Shown here: one piece after another, positions 42,901 to 50,049 of the stretch
Layout of the letters: each line of letters opens with the position of its first letter
How positions within the stretch are numbered: the stretch's first letter is position 1
From: JBDHWI01 sp964590135
GTDB taxonomy: Bacteria; Chloroflexota; Anaerolineae; J036; Brachytrichaceae
Assembly (NCBI GenBank): GCA_964590135.1
Contig: CAZPVX010000016.1
Location: 49,514 to 113,513 of the forward strand
Reading direction: 5' to 3'
Length of the DNA: 64,000 bases
The notes under the pieces: model-generated
The model's database searches: none
Told to the model about the DNA's origin: nothing
What the model saw: only the letters and a program-made list of their open reading frames with translations
Made by a program: the position numbers and the translations under genes

Positions 42901-43970
42901 TACAGGTGCGCCAGTGAACTGTGAATCTTCGCATCGCCGTGATGGTCGCTGCCAGGCGCGGTGAACCAGCGATGCGTGCGCAGGTAGTCCGCATACAGGC
43001 CGGCGGCAGCGATGGGGTCGCCGGCGCGCGCAGGGCCCTGCTGGTCAAAGCCGCACAGCAGCCCGCGTGATTCATGCCATTCAAAGAGCGGCTTGAAGAA
43101 GGCTGCTTCCACAAGCGAGGCCCGCACGCGCTCTGCGTCGATCCGCACCCGCCGCGCACCGGCGTCATCACCCTCAAACAGGCACTCGATGCGATCAAGC
43201 AGATCATAGCCAGCCTGCTGCTCGAACGCCTCAGCGAAGTGCGGCGCCCAGGTCGGCATGGTTGGCAGTTCGTCTTGAAACGAGCCGACGATGACATCGC
43301 CAAAGAAATCGCCGGCGTTGCGCGCATACTCATTGTGGATAATGTCTATCAGCCGGGCGCATGCGGCGGCGCTGGTGTAATCGAAGCCGCGCTTAACAGC
43401 ATAGATCAATCGCAGACGCGAGTGCGCCTCAGCCTGCGCAGAAGCGACCATGCCGGCCACCGGCACGCGCTGGGCCGCGCCGGCGCTCTCGCCTGCATCA
43501 TCGATGGGCAGTAGCACAGCGGCGAGCGGCGCGCCCTCGCTCGGGCATTCGACGCGCAAATCCCCCTGCCCTTCTGCCACCACACTACCCAGCCATTGGC
43601 CGGCCCATTCCGGCTGGTCGCGCACGAGGCCGGCTTGCAAATTTGCACCGGAGAAGCCGATCTGATCATAGAAGAAAATACGCAGCCCGATCTGCCGCGC
43701 GTAGACGCACACCTCGCGAAACAACGCCCACCACGCTTCCGAGAAGAATTCAGGATCATCAGCCTCAGCGCCGTAAAGCGGGCCGGTCGGCGCGAGGTTC
43801 AAAATGACAACATTGAACACACCGCCGGCGATGAACTGATCCATCTGCCACTTCAGGCGGTTGATCTCCAGCTTTTCACCGCTCCACCACCAGATGGGTG
43901 CGGGCGAATAAACGCGCGATGGCTCGGCAAACTGGCCGGCCAGCGCATCCAACGTGTTTGCATTAGACAT
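39993..43970 (-). CDS. Giant GH106-like glycosidase (alpha-L-rhamnosidase-like)
   Basis: 1325 residues, no signal peptide. The N-terminal part has SPAPIWWWSGEKLEINRLKW, LRIFFYDQIGFSGANLQAG, a GSFQDELPTMPTWAPHF segment with Asp-Glu, and RPRVWIEAFHSSGWGGTLEE with a conserved Glu (about residues 20-420), the pattern of GH106 alpha-L-rhamnosidases. The rest contains several beta-sandwich modules (about 700-1150), and a GH2-type sugar-binding fold ends the protein (about 1230-1320, YRTNFTFDGKADSLQIDLG, AEVRVNGQPAG). It probably removes rhamnose from imported plant-type glycans. Family assignment is good; linkage specificity is open. Confidence 0.82.
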   Translation of the reverse strand: MSNANTLDALAGQFAEPSRVYSPAPIWWWSGEKLEINRLKWQMDQFIAGGVFNVVILNLAPTGPLYGAEADDPEFFSEAWWALFREVCVYARQIGLRIFFYDQIGFSGANLQAGLVRDQPEWAGQWLGSVVAEGQGDLRVECPSEGAPLAAVLLPIDDAGESAGAAQRVPVAGMVASAQAEAHSRLRLIYAVKRGFDYTSAAACARLIDIIHNEYARNAGDFFGDVIVGSFQDELPTMPTWAPHFAEAFEQQAGYDLLDRIECLFEGDDAGARRVRIDAERVRASLVEAAFFKPLFEWHESRGLLCGFDQQGPARAGDPIAAAGLYADYLRTHRWFTAPGSDHHGDAKIHSSLAHLYGRPRVWIEAFHSSGWGGTLEETYDWLLPWLRAGATLYDPHAVYYSTRGGWFEWAPPSTCWRQPYWRHYHLFAKAVTRLCQVLSQGDHVCDIGVLYPTATVQAGITPERVLPLARAAHDAYSALVGSMVWFDVKPGAFDRLRRDYDVLDDDSVQRAEVQEGALVIGNERYCAVVLPACALLLPQTAATLARFVSEGGVLIAVGALPEQIAGENSDGLQQLSAYFAAHPARVLALDDGLDAALTTALAGVPARIDAPVPVLHRRIDNRDVMFVPAAFPRATMMNTRHWLDLDYTFDANHYQRDVQIKVRAAQGAPRLWDPQTGEVRPLHVAQAGEWQVISVPFDSGPAALLVWDGAPATDGAVDPAALSASVLEGPWTAALEPTMDNRFGDLTLPASDGAPALQTWQMRYRIGTNDWRDCVATFGTQGWRFGPYDKSGAPPIAASLDDLQERQGWQPAVYSLSRGIAHDTIHIQWLGPKGRVPQEFLDFGRVRKGQAVRFRTAVWMDNPVAATILLGVAANKRLWVNGQLVDAEAKGYFLSAPIALTAGANLIEFECVAEQNMKLRALWTITTDLSHIQRPEWLTIDDEPVKDSQVTFTRQVDLPFTPSQATFHIGTAGACRLVVNGEEVGRQGGFDPYDGSPRVQRYRVTSLAQGGNTIEVSVQDQGRRMALFVDGIIHGPAGEMLTVMSDAGWSAQRIGRAVMPASLRRRQWIDEFSASDDARENVFGSDIEIGWPQVWRRQHPLPDAHWLEDAPADGNVLRVTSDAFAGQPSETWFEWQVPALATRMHLPVQGEAQLWIDDAPCEITSSGMAVLPAAIQPTRTARLRVLPLRGHSDGAIFSAPIIYDVAEGPITLGAWAAQGLESFAGGVCYRTNFTFDGKADSLQIDLGRVRGTAEVRVNGQPAGARFCSPFRFDITKLARAGGNELEVVVFGTLAPYLRHHSPTHYIFGDQATHGLFGPVTLLSR

Positions 43971-44047
43971 GTTCGATCACCTCACTGTTGTGATAACGAC
44001 AATGATGGTAAGGAGCAACAACCAAATGGCAATCAGCACGATAAGAT

Positions 44048-44092
44048 TTGTCGCTTTGGCAAGCACAATCACTTGTCGCTTTGGCAGGCACA
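44048..44092. repeat. Tandem direct repeat in a divergent promoter region
   Basis: TTGTCGCTTTGGCAAGCACA (44048-44067) and TTGTCGCTTTGGCAGGCACA (44073-44092) match at 19 of 20 positions with a 25-bp period. They lie between the divergent GH106-like and TauE/SafE genes, a position suited to a regulator binding site. Confidence 0.6.
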
Positions 44093-44140
44093 TTGCGCCA
44101 TTGACAGCCGGCGCGCGCGCCTTAGCATGACGACCCTGCC

Positions 44141-44878
44141 ATGGAGCAAATCCTTCTTTTCGTCCTCGCCGGCTTCCTCGCGCAGATCATCGATGGCACG
44201 CTCGGCATGGCCTATGGCATCAGCGCGACTTCACTGATGCTTGCGTTCGGGGTGCCGCCGGCCTCGGCCAGCGCCAGCGTGCATGCCGCCGAAGTCATCA
44301 CTACCGGCATCTCGGGGCTGGCGCATCACGGGCACGGCAATATCGACTGGCGGTTGGCGCGCCGGCTGCTTGCCCCCGGCGTGATCGGCGCTGCCATCGG
44401 CGCATATGTGCTGACCGCCATCCCTGCAGACACGATTCGCCCCATCATCAGCGTATACCTGCTCGTCATGGGGGTGGTGATTCTGCACAAGGCCCTGCAA
44501 AAGCATCCGCCGGCGCAGTTGCACACACATCTCGTGCCGCTGGGATTGCTCGGCGGGTTTCTGGACGCTACGGGTGGCGGCGGCTGGGGAACGATCGTCA
44601 CCGCAACCCTGATTGCGCGCGGCCATGTCCCGCGTTTTGCCATCGGCTCGGTGAATGCGGTTGAGTTTTTTGTCTCACTCGCCGCGTCGATCGCCTTCGT
44701 GCTGACCATTGGCCTGCTGCACTGGCAGGCCATCGCAGGGTTGGCAATTGGCGGCGCGCTGGCTGCGCCACTTGCGGCCTATCTGACGAAGCGCATGCCG
44801 GCGCGCCCGATGATGTTCATCGCCGGCATCCTGATCGTCCTGCTGAGTGTGAGAACGATCATCCTCGCAGCGATATGA
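44141..44878 (+). CDS. TauE/SafE family sulfite or anion exporter
   Basis: 245 residues with about eight membrane segments in two repeats. The duplicated motif is visible: QIIDGTLGMAYGISATSLMLAFGVPPASASASVHAAEV in the first half and GGFLDATGGGGWGTIVTATLIARG in the second. These transporters export sulfite, sulfoacetate and related anions. A sulfotransferase and a sulfatase-like gene lie 1-4 kb away on the opposite strand, which makes a sulfur link attractive but unproven. It is convergent with the oxidoreductase gene (4 bp). Confidence 0.92.
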   Translation: MEQILLFVLAGFLAQIIDGTLGMAYGISATSLMLAFGVPPASASASVHAAEVITTGISGLAHHGHGNIDWRLARRLLAPGVIGAAIGAYVLTAIPADTIRPIISVYLLVMGVVILHKALQKHPPAQLHTHLVPLGLLGGFLDATGGGGWGTIVTATLIARGHVPRFAIGSVNAVEFFVSLAASIAFVLTIGLLHWQAIAGLAIGGALAAPLAAYLTKRMPARPMMFIAGILIVLLSVRTIILAAI

Positions 44879-44882
44879 AATC

Positions 44883-45878
44883 TCAAATCACGTCGACAAT
44901 CTCGCCGCGTTCGAGCGACTGGATGCCGGCGTGGATGACCTTCTGGGCTGCCAAACCATCTGCGCCACTGCCGTCGATTTTGTCCGGCGGCACACCCTCA
45001 CTTACCTCCTTCAGGAAAGCGTGAATGCGCGCCTTGAAGGTGTCGCCGAAGGCAGCATAACCGCCAAAAACCGGATTCTGGTAGACCTGCTGAATCATGC
45101 TGTCTGCCGGATACAGCGTGGCGCGGATCCACATGTCGTCAATCACCATGCGACCGTTCACACCTGTCACCTCGCAGCGTTCCACCGAATGCGCGCGCTT
45201 CAGGTCGTAACTGCTGGTGAGATGGCCGACCGCGCCATTAGCGAACAGCATATTGAACGATGCCGTCGACCACATCCAGCGCCCGGGCGCCTTGGTGGCG
45301 AAGCACTGCACCTTCGCGATGTCGCCGCAGAAGTGGCGCATGATATCGACTGAGTGCGGGTTGAGCGCTTTCATGTGGTAATACGGCGAATCGAGATCTT
45401 CGGGCCGGCCAATCCACAGCGCCATGTTGCAGAACAGCAGATGGCCGATGCGACCTTCACGTTGCCATTGCTTCGCGGCGAGCGCCGCCGGCGTGAAGCG
45501 GTGATTCATGTCGATGCCATAGCACAGGCGCTTCGCCTTTGCCGAAGCAACCATCTCCGCCGCGCAGTTGAGGTCGTTGCTGATGGGCTTCTCACCCAGC
45601 ACGTGACAGCCGGCATCCAGCGCCTGCATCGTCGGCTCGTAGTGATCGCTGCTGTATTCGAAACCGCCGGTGGTCACGCTGACCACATCGGGCTGCAATG
45701 CCGCAAGCATCTCTCTTGCATCGGTGAAATGCGGCACGCTGAGCCGCTCGCCAGCCCGCGCGGCTCTTTCGGGGATGCGGTCGCACACGCCGGCGAGTTG
45801 CGCCAGCGCGTCGGCCTTGTAAATGTCCGCATGCAGGTTGCCGATGTTCCCCATGCCAATGACACATACTCGTAACAT
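44883..45878 (-). CDS. Gfo/Idh/MocA family oxidoreductase
   Basis: 331 residues from ATG 45878, which has GGTGG upstream (a GTG at 45890 would add four residues). Rossmann motif CVIGMGNIGNLHA, VLGEKPISNDLNCA with the conserved EKP, and GIDMNHRFTPAALAAKQW follow. Closely similar in layout to the oxidoreductase encoded at 49.0 kb (shared VIGMGNIG/VGVGNIGSIHA, GEKPISN, NHRFTPAA), so the two are paralogues flanking one operon. They likely act on the same or successive sugar-derived intermediates. Last gene of the minus-strand operon. Confidence 0.92.
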   Translation of the reverse strand: MLRVCVIGMGNIGNLHADIYKADALAQLAGVCDRIPERAARAGERLSVPHFTDAREMLAALQPDVVSVTTGGFEYSSDHYEPTMQALDAGCHVLGEKPISNDLNCAAEMVASAKAKRLCYGIDMNHRFTPAALAAKQWQREGRIGHLLFCNMALWIGRPEDLDSPYYHMKALNPHSVDIMRHFCGDIAKVQCFATKAPGRWMWSTASFNMLFANGAVGHLTSSYDLKRAHSVERCEVTGVNGRMVIDDMWIRATLYPADSMIQQVYQNPVFGGYAAFGDTFKARIHAFLKEVSEGVPPDKIDGSGADGLAAQKVIHAGIQSLERGEIVDVI

Positions 45879-45939
45879 TTTTGCAACCACCCGCGCAAGC
45901 GCATATGAAAGCGTTCACACATGCGCTTGCGAATCTGCA

Positions 45940-46662
45940 TCATGCGAGTTCATAGTCCTGCTCGATCATGTCTTGCAGGAAGAGATGATCGAAGCGGCTG
46001 AAGTTCTCGCTGCTCTTCTTCCAGCGCCCCACCGCATCTGGTCGCACGATGATTTTGCCCATCGGAAATCCGAGGAAGCTCTCGAGCTTCACAAGCGTTT
46101 CATCCTGCTTCAACACAAAATCTTCGAAGCGCAGTTGCAGGCGATTCGCCGGCGCCGGCGTGGCGCGCACGATATCGCGCTGATACTTCCAGCTGATCGC
46201 GCGCATCATCAACAGGTCGTCCGCCGGCTTCTCATACGGCACGCCAAAATCGCTGAGGTCGTCCGTGAGATGCGTATTCAGAATGCTGTCGCGCGGGTCG
46301 CGCACCCAGAAGATGTAGTGCGCGTCGGGGAACATGCGCACAATCCACGGGTAGATCAGCGTTGTCTCCGGCAATTTCCACCCGCGCGGCTCCTTGCGCT
46401 TCAACACTTCGCCCAGATAGCTGTTCACCAGCCGCTCGAATTCAGGGTCGATGGGCATGATGTGAAGTTGCGAGAAGTCCCACTGGTTGTTGCCGAGATG
46501 CACGACGTATTTCGCCATGACGCGACATGCTTCATATAGATCGTCAGGCGGCAGCATGTCGCCGCTCTCGTTGATGACCGCGCCCATGAACACGCCGCTG
46601 GCCATGAGCGTGTGCGAGATGGCGCGCGTGCCGCCGTGGCCGCGGCCGATGATCGTAATCAT
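45940..46662 (-). CDS. Sulfotransferase family protein
   Basis: 240 residues. The N-terminal P-loop-like PAPS site is ITIIGRGHGGTRAISHTL (Gly-rich, ending Thr-Arg), and the 3'-phosphate site is YIFWVRDPRDSILNTHL (Arg and Ser). RLQLRFEDFVLKQDETLVKLESFLG is the usual downstream segment. It should move a sulfonate group from PAPS to a hydroxyl or amine acceptor. In a sugar-catabolic operon this is unusual. No PAPS synthesis genes are in the window. It starts 22 bp after the sulfatase-like gene. Confidence 0.82.
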   Translation of the reverse strand: MITIIGRGHGGTRAISHTLMASGVFMGAVINESGDMLPPDDLYEACRVMAKYVVHLGNNQWDFSQLHIMPIDPEFERLVNSYLGEVLKRKEPRGWKLPETTLIYPWIVRMFPDAHYIFWVRDPRDSILNTHLTDDLSDFGVPYEKPADDLLMMRAISWKYQRDIVRATPAPANRLQLRFEDFVLKQDETLVKLESFLGFPMGKIIVRPDAVGRWKKSSENFSRFDHLFLQDMIEQDYELA

Positions 46663-46684
46663 TTGTGAGTAAAGAGCCAGGAGT

Positions 46685-48115
46685 TCAGAGTTTCTTTGCG
46701 CCGCGCTGGGTTTGCAGTTCCTTCAGCTTGCGGGCATCTTTGGCTTGCAACTTTTGCGCTGCCTTTGGCGAGCCGATGTGCATCGTGTCGTAGGCCTGCT
46801 GGGAAGAGGTGAACGCCTCCTCACCATGCCCGTGCCACCAGGTGTTGGTGAAGACGGGGTTGCGCCGGCCGGTCTGATGCTCGCGTCTGGCGATGTGCGC
46901 ATTCATCCGCGCGGTCAGATGTTCCACCACTGCCGGCTCCTTCTCAGCCAGATTCATGCTCTCATCGGGGTCAGCAAGCAGGTTATACAGCTCCACCGCC
47001 GGCTTGAAGTGCAAATCCGGCTCCAGCGCGCGGATCAGCTTCCACTCCGGCGTGCGCCAGCCATGCTTGCGCATCCAGGTCGCCTCGGTCAAATACATCT
47101 CCGGCTCCATCAGGCGCGGCCTGCCTTGCAGCAGCGGAGCAAGGCTGCGGCCATCGAACTTGATGCCGCTCTTCACACCAAGCAGGTCCAGAATCGTCGG
47201 CATCACATCCTTCATGTGAACGACATCATCAATGCGCCGGCCCGCCGGCACGCGGCCGGGGAAGCGCAACACCAGCGGCACCTTCAAAGTGCACTCATAC
47301 AAGCCGTGATGATCGTAATAGCAATCATGGTCATGCAGCGTTTCCCCATGATCAGAGTCGATCACAACAAGTGTGTCCTCTTCCAGCCCCAGACCGGCGA
47401 TCAGCTCAAAGAAGTTGGCAATGGATGCGTCAAGGTAGGCAATGGCGCCGTCATATTGCGCGATGATGTAGTCCTTGTCGGTGCAACCCGGCGGGAACCA
47501 GCTCCGGAAATAATCGGCGAAGGGCTTGAAGGCATAGACTGGCTCAAGCGATTTGTTGGTTGGGTCGAATTCATCGCCGCCATAGAACAATCGCTCGAAT
47601 GGGCGCGGCGGCAGATAGGGCGAGTGTGGATCCATATGCCGCAGGAACAGGAAGAAGGGTTGCTGCTGGCCGGCGAGCCGCTTGAGCTCGGGAAACGACA
47701 CGTCATTCAGGTTGTCGGCCTTCGGACTGCGGCCCTCCTCCCAGCTGCCCCACCCTGAAAAGTCAAGATATTTCTGAAAGCCGCGCGAGGCTGGATTGCC
47801 GCTGAAACCGACGCAGGTGGTGCTGTAACCGCTCTCGCCCAGCACCTCGGCCAGCGTCTTCACATGCGCGCCCAGGCCGCCGCGATGCCGCAGCGCCACC
47901 ACATCCGTCCCGAAGACATCCATGCCGGTGAACATCGACGAGTAGCCTGGCGTGGTGGGGATCGACGGGCTGAAGAGCTGGGTGAAGGTTGTGCCGCCTT
48001 TGGCGTATGCATCGATGTGCGGCGTGGTGCGCCGGCCATAACCATACAGGCTCATATGGTCGCGGCGCAGGCTGTCGATGCCAAACAGGATGAGGTTGGG
48101 TTTCTTCTTCGCCAT
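46685..48115 (-). CDS. Sulfatase-superfamily protein with Thr in place of the catalytic Cys/Ser
   Basis: 476 residues from ATG 48115. The alkaline-phosphatase/sulfatase fold is clear: LILFGIDSLRRDHMSLYGYG, TPHIDAYAKGG, FLRHMDPHSPYLPP, VVIDSDHGETLHDHDCYYDH and VPLVLRFPGRV. At the place of the formylglycine motif C/S-x-P-S-R the sequence is TTPGY followed by SSMFTG, so Cys/Ser is Thr and the Arg is Tyr. Formylglycine cannot form. Thr is the nucleophile in nucleotide pyrophosphatase/phosphodiesterase and phosphonoacetate-hydrolase relatives, so a phosphodiesterase or non-sulfatase role is possible. It is in an operon with the sulfotransferase. Confidence 0.85.
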   Translation of the reverse strand: MAKKKPNLILFGIDSLRRDHMSLYGYGRRTTPHIDAYAKGGTTFTQLFSPSIPTTPGYSSMFTGMDVFGTDVVALRHRGGLGAHVKTLAEVLGESGYSTTCVGFSGNPASRGFQKYLDFSGWGSWEEGRSPKADNLNDVSFPELKRLAGQQQPFFLFLRHMDPHSPYLPPRPFERLFYGGDEFDPTNKSLEPVYAFKPFADYFRSWFPPGCTDKDYIIAQYDGAIAYLDASIANFFELIAGLGLEEDTLVVIDSDHGETLHDHDCYYDHHGLYECTLKVPLVLRFPGRVPAGRRIDDVVHMKDVMPTILDLLGVKSGIKFDGRSLAPLLQGRPRLMEPEMYLTEATWMRKHGWRTPEWKLIRALEPDLHFKPAVELYNLLADPDESMNLAEKEPAVVEHLTARMNAHIARREHQTGRRNPVFTNTWWHGHGEEAFTSSQQAYDTMHIGSPKAAQKLQAKDARKLKELQTQRGAKKL

Positions 48116-48153
48116 GATATGAGTTCCGATTTCCAAGCGCATGCGCTCGGAAC

Positions 48154-48954
48154 TTATCGCGCTCCAAGTTGCTTCAAAATGGCATTGAGATAGCCGTAGC
48201 TTTCGGCGGCGATGATCGAGACCTGCGGCAGGTCAAGCTGATTTGCGCCGATCACCTCCAGCACCACCGGCCCGTCGTAGCTGCCGTCGACCATCACCTT
48301 GCAATAGGCGGCCAGGTCGATGTCGCCACGACCGCAGGCCTGCATGGGCGGCGTGCCTGGCGTCGGGCCGCGCCCTTTGCAATCGCGGATGTGAATGTGC
48401 TTCACGCGCGGCAGCACAGCCTTGAGCGCCGGCGCCGGATCTTCATTGGCGCGATGAATATGGCTGGGATCCATGTCGATGCCGAATGCCGGCGAAGTGA
48501 TCTTCTGCATCGCGCGCAGCGTGGTTGGCGTGTTGTAGATCGCACCGCCCACATGCGCCTTGCAGCACAGCGTCACACCAAACGACGCGGCCTTCTCGGC
48601 CATCTTCAACATCAGGTCGGTCTGCCGCACGAAGTCCTCTTCCACGTCACTCTTGCCGCCTGGGCCGATGTTGATGATCGGGATGCCAAGCTCTGCGCCG
48701 GCCTCATACGCCTTCAACAGCCGGTCTTCGTCAAGCGCAGTCTCCTCCATCGACAAGAAGCGCAGGTCGTTGTCAGCAACGACCTGCTTCAGTTCGCCGG
48801 CCTGTTCGCGCCAGCGATCCAGGTCGAGATGCTCGCACATGCCTTTGATCGCCGAAATTTCGATGCCGTCGTAGCCGGCCATCTTGATGTGCTTTGCGGC
48901 GGTGGCGAAGTCATACCCGCCGAACAGCACGGAGTTCACACCTAGTTGAATCAT
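48154..48954 (-). CDS. Sugar phosphate isomerase/epimerase (AP-endonuclease-2 TIM barrel)
   Basis: 266 residues. The TIM-barrel pattern has GYDGIEISAIKG (first metal Glu), INIGPGG, VTLCCKAHVGG, FGIDMDPSHIHRANED (His/Asp metal cluster), KHIHIRDCKGR and VVLEVIGANQ. This family interconverts or dehydrates sugars and inosose compounds such as IolE, IolI or 3-keto sugars. Adjacent Gfo/Idh/MocA oxidoreductases fit a 3-keto-sugar or inositol-type route. It lies between the first oxidoreductase gene (81 bp upstream) and the sulfatase-like gene. Confidence 0.9.
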   Translation of the reverse strand: MIQLGVNSVLFGGYDFATAAKHIKMAGYDGIEISAIKGMCEHLDLDRWREQAGELKQVVADNDLRFLSMEETALDEDRLLKAYEAGAELGIPIINIGPGGKSDVEEDFVRQTDLMLKMAEKAASFGVTLCCKAHVGGAIYNTPTTLRAMQKITSPAFGIDMDPSHIHRANEDPAPALKAVLPRVKHIHIRDCKGRGPTPGTPPMQACGRGDIDLAAYCKVMVDGSYDGPVVLEVIGANQLDLPQVSIIAAESYGYLNAILKQLGAR

Positions 48955-49035
48955 TGGGCGATTGGGTGATTAGCCATTGAATGATCGAACTATTGCGTCA
49001 TTGCCGCGCATTGCCGCAATGATCCGATCGCACAA

Positions 49036-50049
49036 CTACAAATCGACGATGGCTTTCGTTTCGAACGACTTGATGGCCGCCTCGATGATGCGCTGCGCCT
49101 TCAAGCCCTCTTCGCCGCTGCCGTCGATCTCGTCATATTTCGCACCAGCGTCCAGCTGGTCGACCCACGCGCCGATGCGGCTCTTAAAGGTCTCGTTGAA
49201 CGAGCGCATCCCGCCGAGATAGCTGTAAGTCTCGGTCTCGATGCTGTAGCGCGGTTTGAAGTGCAGATGCTCACACGCATCGATCAGATCGAACATGGCG
49301 AGGCTGCCGGCGACCTCGCAGCGCTCCAGCCCGAAGCTGCCGCCGCCGAACGAGCCGTCGTAGGAGCCGATCAAATTGCCGACGACGCCATTTTCGAACT
49401 CGAGAATGATCTGCGCGTTGCTGTAGGTCACGCGAGTCTTGCCCTCTTTGGTCTGGCCATGGCTCATGAAGGCAGCCACGCGCTTCACGTCGCCGCAGAA
49501 ATAGCGCATCACATCGAACGAATGCGGGTGCAGGGCGCGCATGTGGAACCACGGCGAGGTCTCGACCGGATTGTTGATCCACATGCGCATGTTGATGGTG
49601 TGCAGGTGGCCGAGCCGGCCCGACGTCACCCACTCTTTGGCGCGCTTGGCCGCCGGCGTGAAGCGGTGGTTCAGGTTGATGGCGTATGGCACGCGCTTGC
49701 TCTTCGCCAGCGCCACCATTTCCTCGCCCTCTTCCACCACGTTGCTGATGGGCTTTTCACCCAGCACCGGGATGCCGGCATTCAATAACTCGATGGTCGG
49801 CTGATAGTGATCGCTGCCGTTCTCCTCGCCGCGCGTGGCGACGCTGCACGCATCCAACTGGATGCCGCTGGCGAGCATCTCCTGCACGCTGTAGAACGCC
49901 TTGCCGCCAAACTTCTGCGCGGCTGCGTCGGCCTTCTCTTTGATGATGTCGCATACGGCGACGAGTTCCGCCTTGGGGTTATCTTTGTAGACCTGGGCAT
50001 GGATGGAGCCAATATTGCCCACGCCCACGACGCCAACTTTCACAGTCAT
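49036..50049 (-). CDS. Gfo/Idh/MocA family oxidoreductase
   Basis: 337 residues. VKVGVVGVGNIGSIHAQVY (Rossmann), IPVLGEKPISNVVEEGEEM (EKP Lys), YAINLNHRFTPAAKRAKEW and HPHSFDVMRYFCGD are typical. Its ATG overlaps the stop of the upstream regulator gene (ATGA, 4 bp), so the enzyme is translationally coupled to the regulator and is probably its first target. The close paralogue at 44.9 kb ends the same operon. Confidence 0.93.
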   Translation of the reverse strand: MTVKVGVVGVGNIGSIHAQVYKDNPKAELVAVCDIIKEKADAAAQKFGGKAFYSVQEMLASGIQLDACSVATRGEENGSDHYQPTIELLNAGIPVLGEKPISNVVEEGEEMVALAKSKRVPYAINLNHRFTPAAKRAKEWVTSGRLGHLHTINMRMWINNPVETSPWFHMRALHPHSFDVMRYFCGDVKRVAAFMSHGQTKEGKTRVTYSNAQIILEFENGVVGNLIGSYDGSFGGGSFGLERCEVAGSLAMFDLIDACEHLHFKPRYSIETETYSYLGGMRSFNETFKSRIGAWVDQLDAGAKYDEIDGSGEEGLKAQRIIEAAIKSFETKAIVDL

